Shown in pieces: positions 60,723-64,000 of a DNA stretch of 64,000 bases. The notes under the pieces were generated by a model. That model saw nothing but the letters and a program-made list of their open reading frames with translations. It had not been told where the DNA came from and did not search any database. The translations under genes were made by a program, and so were the position numbers. The number at the start of each line of letters is the position of its first letter. Position 1 is the first letter of the stretch. The DNA is from Nocardioides piscis (GTDB lineage: Bacteria; Actinomycetota; Actinomycetes; Propionibacteriales; Nocardioidaceae): assembly GCF_011300215.1 (NCBI RefSeq), contig NZ_CP049866.1:1860001-1924000 (forward strand), given 5' to 3'.

Positions 60723-61589
60723 GTGATGACCAGACCACGAACGGTGACCCTCGCGATCGCCAACCAGAAGGGCGGAGTCGCCAAGACGACCTCCGTCGCC
60801 TCGATCGGGGCTGCTCTCGCCGAGCTGGGCCACTCGGTGCTGCTCGTCGACCTCGACCCGCAGGCGTGCCTCACCTTCTCCCTGGGGATCGATCCCGAGG
60901 ACCTCGACCTCTCGGTCCACCACGTGCTGACCAAGGGGCTCGACCCGACCGAGGTGATCGTGGAGACCCCGGACGGCGTCGACCTGATGCCGGCGACGAT
61001 CGAGCTCGCCCGCGCCGAGGCCGACCTCCTCACCCGCACCGGCCGTGAACACGTCATCAAGAGTGCGATCGAGGCCCTGGAGGAGAGCGACGTCGCCTAC
61101 GACTGGGTGCTCCTGGACTGCCCGCCCTCCCTGGGTGTGCTCACCGTGGCCGCGCTGACGGCTGCCGACGGGGTCCTGATCCCCCTGCAGTGCGAGACGC
61201 TCTCCCACCGCGGTGTGGGCCAGCTGCTCGACACCGTGCACGACGTGCGCCGCTTCACCAACCGCAAGCTCGAGGTCTGGGGGGTCCTGCCGACGCTCTA
61301 CGACGGTCGGACCAACCACGCCCGCACCGTGCTCGAGACGATCAGCGACACCTACGACCTCGAGGTCGTCGGCCCGCCGATCCCCAAGACGATCAAGTTC
61401 GCCGAGGCGCCGGCGGCCGGCCGGTCGATCCTGTCGACCAGCCGTAGCAACAAGGGCGCGGTGGCCTACCGCGAGGTCGCCGCCAACCTGGTCAAGCGTG
61501 CCGAGCGTCCGCGGCCGAGCAAGGCCGGGGCCCAGAAGAAGTCGGCCCAGAAGAAGTCGGCCCAGAAGAAGTCGGCCCAGAAGGCCTGA
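60723..61589 (+). CDS. ParA/Soj family ATPase
   Basis: 288 aa. Deviant Walker A K-G-G-V-A-K-T-T near residue 16, then V-D-L-D-P-Q-A-C, D-W-V-L-L-D-C-P-P and P-L-Q-C-E-T-L-S. No parB gene follows, so it is a chromosomal orphan, as Rv3213c is, and may place a protein or the chromosome. The C-terminus repeats A-Q-K-K-S three and a half times, giving a basic tail able to bind DNA non-specifically. GTG 60723 or ATG 60726 may be the start. Confidence 0.9.
   Translation: MMTRPRTVTLAIANQKGGVAKTTSVASIGAALAELGHSVLLVDLDPQACLTFSLGIDPEDLDLSVHHVLTKGLDPTEVIVETPDGVDLMPATIELARAEADLLTRTGREHVIKSAIEALEESDVAYDWVLLDCPPSLGVLTVAALTAADGVLIPLQCETLSHRGVGQLLDTVHDVRRFTNRKLEVWGVLPTLYDGRTNHARTVLETISDTYDLEVVGPPIPKTIKFAEAPAAGRSILSTSRSNKGAVAYREVAANLVKRAERPRPSKAGAQKKSAQKKSAQKKSAQKA
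61530..61583 (+). repeat. 15-bp tandem repeat in the parA-like gene
   Basis: The unit GCCCAGAAGAAGTCG occurs three times exactly (61530, 61545, 61560) with a nine-base partial copy. It encodes A-Q-K-K-S repeats. Copy number changes would keep the frame. Confidence 0.93.
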
Positions 61590-61592
61590 TCC

Positions 61593-62237
61593 ATGAGTCG
61601 TCACCGGTCCGCCTCGCCTCGCTACGGCCGGATCGTGCTGGCCGCTGCGGCGCTGGGGGTGACGACGGTGTCCGTGCTCGGCGGGGTCGGACTGGTCCCG
61701 ACGCCGTCCAGCGCGGCGGGGGAGAGGCTCTCGGTGACGCCACCGAGCGCGGTCGCCCCACCTGTCCGGTCGGCGCCGGAGCCGGTGGTGGCGGGTCCGA
61801 GCATGCCGGCCGATGCGGTCGAGTCGCTCGCCGCGACCCTGCTGCCGCAGGGATCGGGGGAGGGGAGGCGCGTCGTGTTCAGCGAGGAGCACCAGCGGGT
61901 GTGGCTCGTGCGGGGCAACGGCAGCGTCCGCCGTACCCACCTCGTCTCGGGCAGCATCGAGGACAACCTGGACCCGGGGACCTATCAGGTCTATTCGCGC
62001 TCGCGCTGGGCCGTCGGGATCGACGACTCGGGGGTGATGGAGTTCTTCGTCCGGTTCACCCGCGGGGAGCACGCGGCGATCGGCTTCCACACCATCCCCA
62101 CCAAGCTCGGCCAACCCCTGCAGACCCGGGCCGAGCTGGGCACGCCGCTGTCCCACGGCTGCATCCGGCAGGCCAGGGCCGACGCGGTCGCGCTGTGGAA
62201 GTTCGCCCCCGAGGGCACCGCCGTCGTCGTGGTCTGA
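61593..62237 (+). CDS. Secreted L,D-transpeptidase (YkuD)
   Basis: 214 aa. A twin-Arg-containing N-terminus and a hydrophobic segment (I-V-L-A-A-A-A-L-G-V-T-T-V-S-V-L) export it. The catalytic domain has V-S-G-S-x-x-x-N-L-D-P-G-T-Y, I-G-F-H-T-I-P and L-S-H-G-C-I-R with Cys190. It would form 3-3 peptide crosslinks or attach proteins to peptidoglycan. It begins 3 nt after the ParA gene, so the two are probably co-transcribed. Confidence 0.9.
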   Translation: MSRHRSASPRYGRIVLAAAALGVTTVSVLGGVGLVPTPSSAAGERLSVTPPSAVAPPVRSAPEPVVAGPSMPADAVESLAATLLPQGSGEGRRVVFSEEHQRVWLVRGNGSVRRTHLVSGSIEDNLDPGTYQVYSRSRWAVGIDDSGVMEFFVRFTRGEHAAIGFHTIPTKLGQPLQTRAELGTPLSHGCIRQARADAVALWKFAPEGTAVVVV

Positions 62238-62297
62238 GGTGCGGGTCGCGGCGGCGACGATTTGGCGACCCGCCGGGGGCGTTGCCATGGTGTCCGG

Positions 62298-63164
62298 ATG
62301 CTTGGCTCACCCACTGTCCTGTCCAAGGCCCTGTCCCGTGTCGTGGCCGGTGTCGTCGCCCTCCTCGTCACCCTCGCTCTGGCCCCCGTCCTGACGGCCG
62401 GACCCGCGTCGGCAGCGGCCTCTGCGTCCGACGCGGAGTCGGCAGCGACCCCGGCGCCCCGCAACGGGTACGGCGTGCGGCTGACCACCTTCAACATTCT
62501 GAGCAGCTCCATCGCTCGCGGCGGCGTCGACCGCGCGACCCGCGCCGCCCGGTGGGTCCAGGACCAGGGCGCCGACGCGGCCGCCTTCCAGGAGGTTGCC
62601 AAGGACCAGCTGCGCCAGATGCAGACGGTGATGCCGCGCTACAGCTTCTTCCCCCGCCGTTCGCTGGGCACCCGTGGTTCGGCGATCCAGATCGCCTGGA
62701 ACACCAAGACGGTGAAGAAGATGGAGACCGGCCACATCATGCGCCCGTTCCTGGGCTGGGCGCGGCCCATCCCCTACGTCCGCCTGCGCGACCGTGAGAC
62801 CGGCCGTGGCTTCTGGGTCGTGGCCATCCACAACGCCCCCGGCGGCCAGGAGCGGGAGCGCGACGTGTCCACCGCGGCGGAGATCAAGCTGGTCAAGAAG
62901 ATGCTGGCCGGTCGTGACCGGCCGGTCTTCGTGATCGGTGACGTGAACGAGCGCTCGGAGTTCTGCCAGAAGTTCGCCGCGGCCACCCCGCTGGTGTCGA
63001 TGAACGGCGGCACGGCGAAGAACCCGTGCCCGGTGCCGCGCTTCGGTGGTCCCGACTGGATGCTGGGCTCGGGCGCCGAGTTCTCCGACTTCGAGAAGGT
63101 CTACAACGGGATCAGCGACCACCCCGCGCTCACCGCGCGGGCATGGGTGCCGTCCAACAAGTAG
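62298..63164 (+). CDS. Secreted endonuclease/exonuclease/phosphatase-family protein
   Basis: 288 aa. A signal peptide ends A-G-P-A-S-A-A-A. The EEP fold shows L-T-T-F-N-I-L, A-F-Q-E-V (metal Glu), A-I-H-N-A-P-G-G, V-I-G-D-V-N-E-R, G-P-D-W-M-L-G-S and S-D-H-P-A. H-N-A-P and G-D-x-N-E are shared with the EEP half of the 45.8 kb fusion, so the two are paralogues. Likely an extracellular nuclease or phosphodiesterase. ATG 62298 chosen to start the signal peptide correctly. Confidence 0.87.
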   Translation: MLGSPTVLSKALSRVVAGVVALLVTLALAPVLTAGPASAAASASDAESAATPAPRNGYGVRLTTFNILSSSIARGGVDRATRAARWVQDQGADAAAFQEVAKDQLRQMQTVMPRYSFFPRRSLGTRGSAIQIAWNTKTVKKMETGHIMRPFLGWARPIPYVRLRDRETGRGFWVVAIHNAPGGQERERDVSTAAEIKLVKKMLAGRDRPVFVIGDVNERSEFCQKFAAATPLVSMNGGTAKNPCPVPRFGGPDWMLGSGAEFSDFEKVYNGISDHPALTARAWVPSNK

Positions 63165-63186
63165 GCCGCCGCGGCACAGCTCTGAT

Positions 63187-63218
63187 GGCGAAGTCCCCGC
63201 TCAGGCGGGGACTTCGCC
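63187..63218 (+). terminator. Strong bidirectional terminator hairpin
   Basis: GGCGAAGTCCCCGC and GCGGGGACTTCGCC form a perfect 14-bp stem with a TCAG loop. It is followed by CGCTTTG. It lies between the converging EEP-protein gene and the DEAD-box helicase gene. Confidence 0.85.
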
Positions 63219-63247
63219 GCTTTGTGCAGGTCGCGACGAGGGCCGGG

Positions 63248-64000
63248 TCAGGCCTCGGTGGTCGTGGCCCCGGTCGGCTTGCTGCCACCCGAACGGGTGC
63301 GCCGGCGCCGGTTGGTGCGGCTGACCTCAGGCTTGCCCTCGCCCGCTGTGGCGGGTGCGGCGGAGTCGGTCTGGCCGCTGGCTGCGTCCTGGGCTGCGGG
63401 GGCGCCGCTGCGGGTACGGGTGCGGTTGCGGTCGCGGCTGCGTGCGGGACGCTCGGAGGAGCTGCGGTCGCTGCGACCGCCCCGGTCACTGCCACGGTCC
63501 TCGCGCGGCTTGCGCTCGACCGGGGCAGCGTCCACGATCCGACCCTTGGTGCCGGCCGGGATGCCCTGGTCGTGGAAGAGGTGCTCGGAGGTGGAGTAGG
63601 TCTCCTGCGGGTCCGGGAACGGCAGGTCGAGCGTCTTGTTGATCATCTTCCAGCGCGCGATGTCGGGCCAGTCGACCAAGGTGATCGCGGTGCCCGAGGC
63701 GCCCGCCCGGCCGGTGCGGCCGATGCGGTGGACGTAGGTCTTGTCGTCCTCGGGGCACGTGTAGTTGACGACGTGGGAGACGCCGCGTACGTCGATGCCG
63801 CGAGCGGCGACGTCGGTGCACACCAGCACCTTGAGCTTGTCCTCACGGAACTTCGCCAGGGCCTTCTCGCGGGCCACCTGGGCCATGTCGCCGTGCAGCG
63901 GAGCGGCGGAGAACCCGCGCTCGGCCAGGTCGTCGGCGATGCGCTGGGCCTGGCGCTTGGTGCGGGTGAAGACGATCATCTTCTCCGCGTCGTCGGCCTG
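63248..64000 (-). CDS. DEAD-box RNA helicase, C-terminal part (truncated by window edge)
   Basis: The last 250 residues are present; the frame continues beyond the right edge. Seen: M-I-V-F-T-R-T-K, A-A-P-L-H-G-D-M-A-Q, V-L-V-C-T-D-V-A-A-R-G-I-D-V, and Y-V-H-R-I-G-R-T-G-R-A-G (motif VI). The tail is R/S/D/G-rich (R-D-R-N-R-T-R-T-R-S) and likely RNA-binding and disordered. Probably an RhlE-type helicase in RNA decay or ribosome assembly. The ATPase half is not visible. Confidence 0.93.
   Translation of the reverse strand, partial: QADDAEKMIVFTRTKRQAQRIADDLAERGFSAAPLHGDMAQVAREKALAKFREDKLKVLVCTDVAARGIDVRGVSHVVNYTCPEDDKTYVHRIGRTGRAGASGTAITLVDWPDIARWKMINKTLDLPFPDPQETYSTSEHLFHDQGIPAGTKGRIVDAAPVERKPREDRGSDRGGRSDRSSSERPARSRDRNRTRTRSGAPAAQDAASGQTDSAAPATAGEGKPEVSRTNRRRRTRSGGSKPTGATTTEA

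Overview
The window is high-GC actinobacterial chromosome, most likely Nocardioides or another Nocardioidaceae member. The evidence is frequent GTG/TTG starts, ATGA-type overlaps between neighbouring genes, -10 boxes placed directly in front of start codons, and a gene order shared with the Mycobacterium Rv3264-Rv3235 block and with the Streptomyces whiB/manB region. These comparisons are from memory; no database was searched. No rRNA, tRNA or CRISPR array was seen.

Left part (1-9.5 kb). A galactan cell-wall cluster (end of a GlfT1-like transferase, glf, glfT2, wzm, wzt) makes UDP-galactofuranose, polymerises it and exports the lipid-linked polymer. It is followed by a single AbiEi/DUF559-like gene flanked on both sides by mutually inverted arrays of an 11-bp palindrome at 22-bp period. 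Next is a large secreted PGRP amidase with FG-GAP repeats.

Conserved core (9.5-38.9 kb). It holds a TIGR03089 gene, manC, a frameshifted DUF3105 gene, fbiB and fbiA (coenzyme F420), whiB, a large glycosyltransferase/membrane protein, DUF5719, a degenerate metallopeptidase and DUF3499. An HNH/DUF222 pseudogene carrying dispersed repeats interrupts it. It continues with a small membrane protein, manB, a Trm112 protein, a SIS isomerase, DUF808, ahcY, mtrA-mtrB-lpqB, comF, hpf, an orphan NarL-type regulator, ycaQ-like, secA, an Rv3235-family protein and a LysM protein. GDP-mannose supply (manB, manC, SIS), envelope stress signalling (MtrAB-LpqB) and secretion (SecA) lie together.

Middle (39-47.7 kb). 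A lipoprotein, a small conserved protein, tatB, mrp, DUF1003, a CBS/MgtE-N protein, a second lipoprotein, a secreted phospholipase D-like protein, and a secreted RCC1-repeat plus endonuclease/exonuclease/phosphatase fusion.

Right part (47.7-64 kb). A surface-glycan modification cluster has three sulfotransferase-like P-loop proteins, a glycosyltransferase, a LicD-methyltransferase fusion and a DUF6752 coiled coil, with an acyl-CoA dehydrogenase between the last two transferases. Then come a doubly frameshifted lactate-oxidase-like gene with a palindromic operator-like site upstream, DUF5302, a MaoC hydratase, a histidine phosphatase, DUF6758, a PHP phosphatase, an SDR, a ParA ATPase, an L,D-transpeptidase, a second secreted EEP protein, a strong terminator, and the 3' part of a DEAD-box helicase.

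Two patterns run through the window. Six reading-frame breaks in five genes are each repaired by adding one C or G to a short C/G run, which suggests sequence error or variable homopolymers. Many genes have a -10 hexamer ending 6-7 nt before the start codon, which indicates leaderless transcripts.
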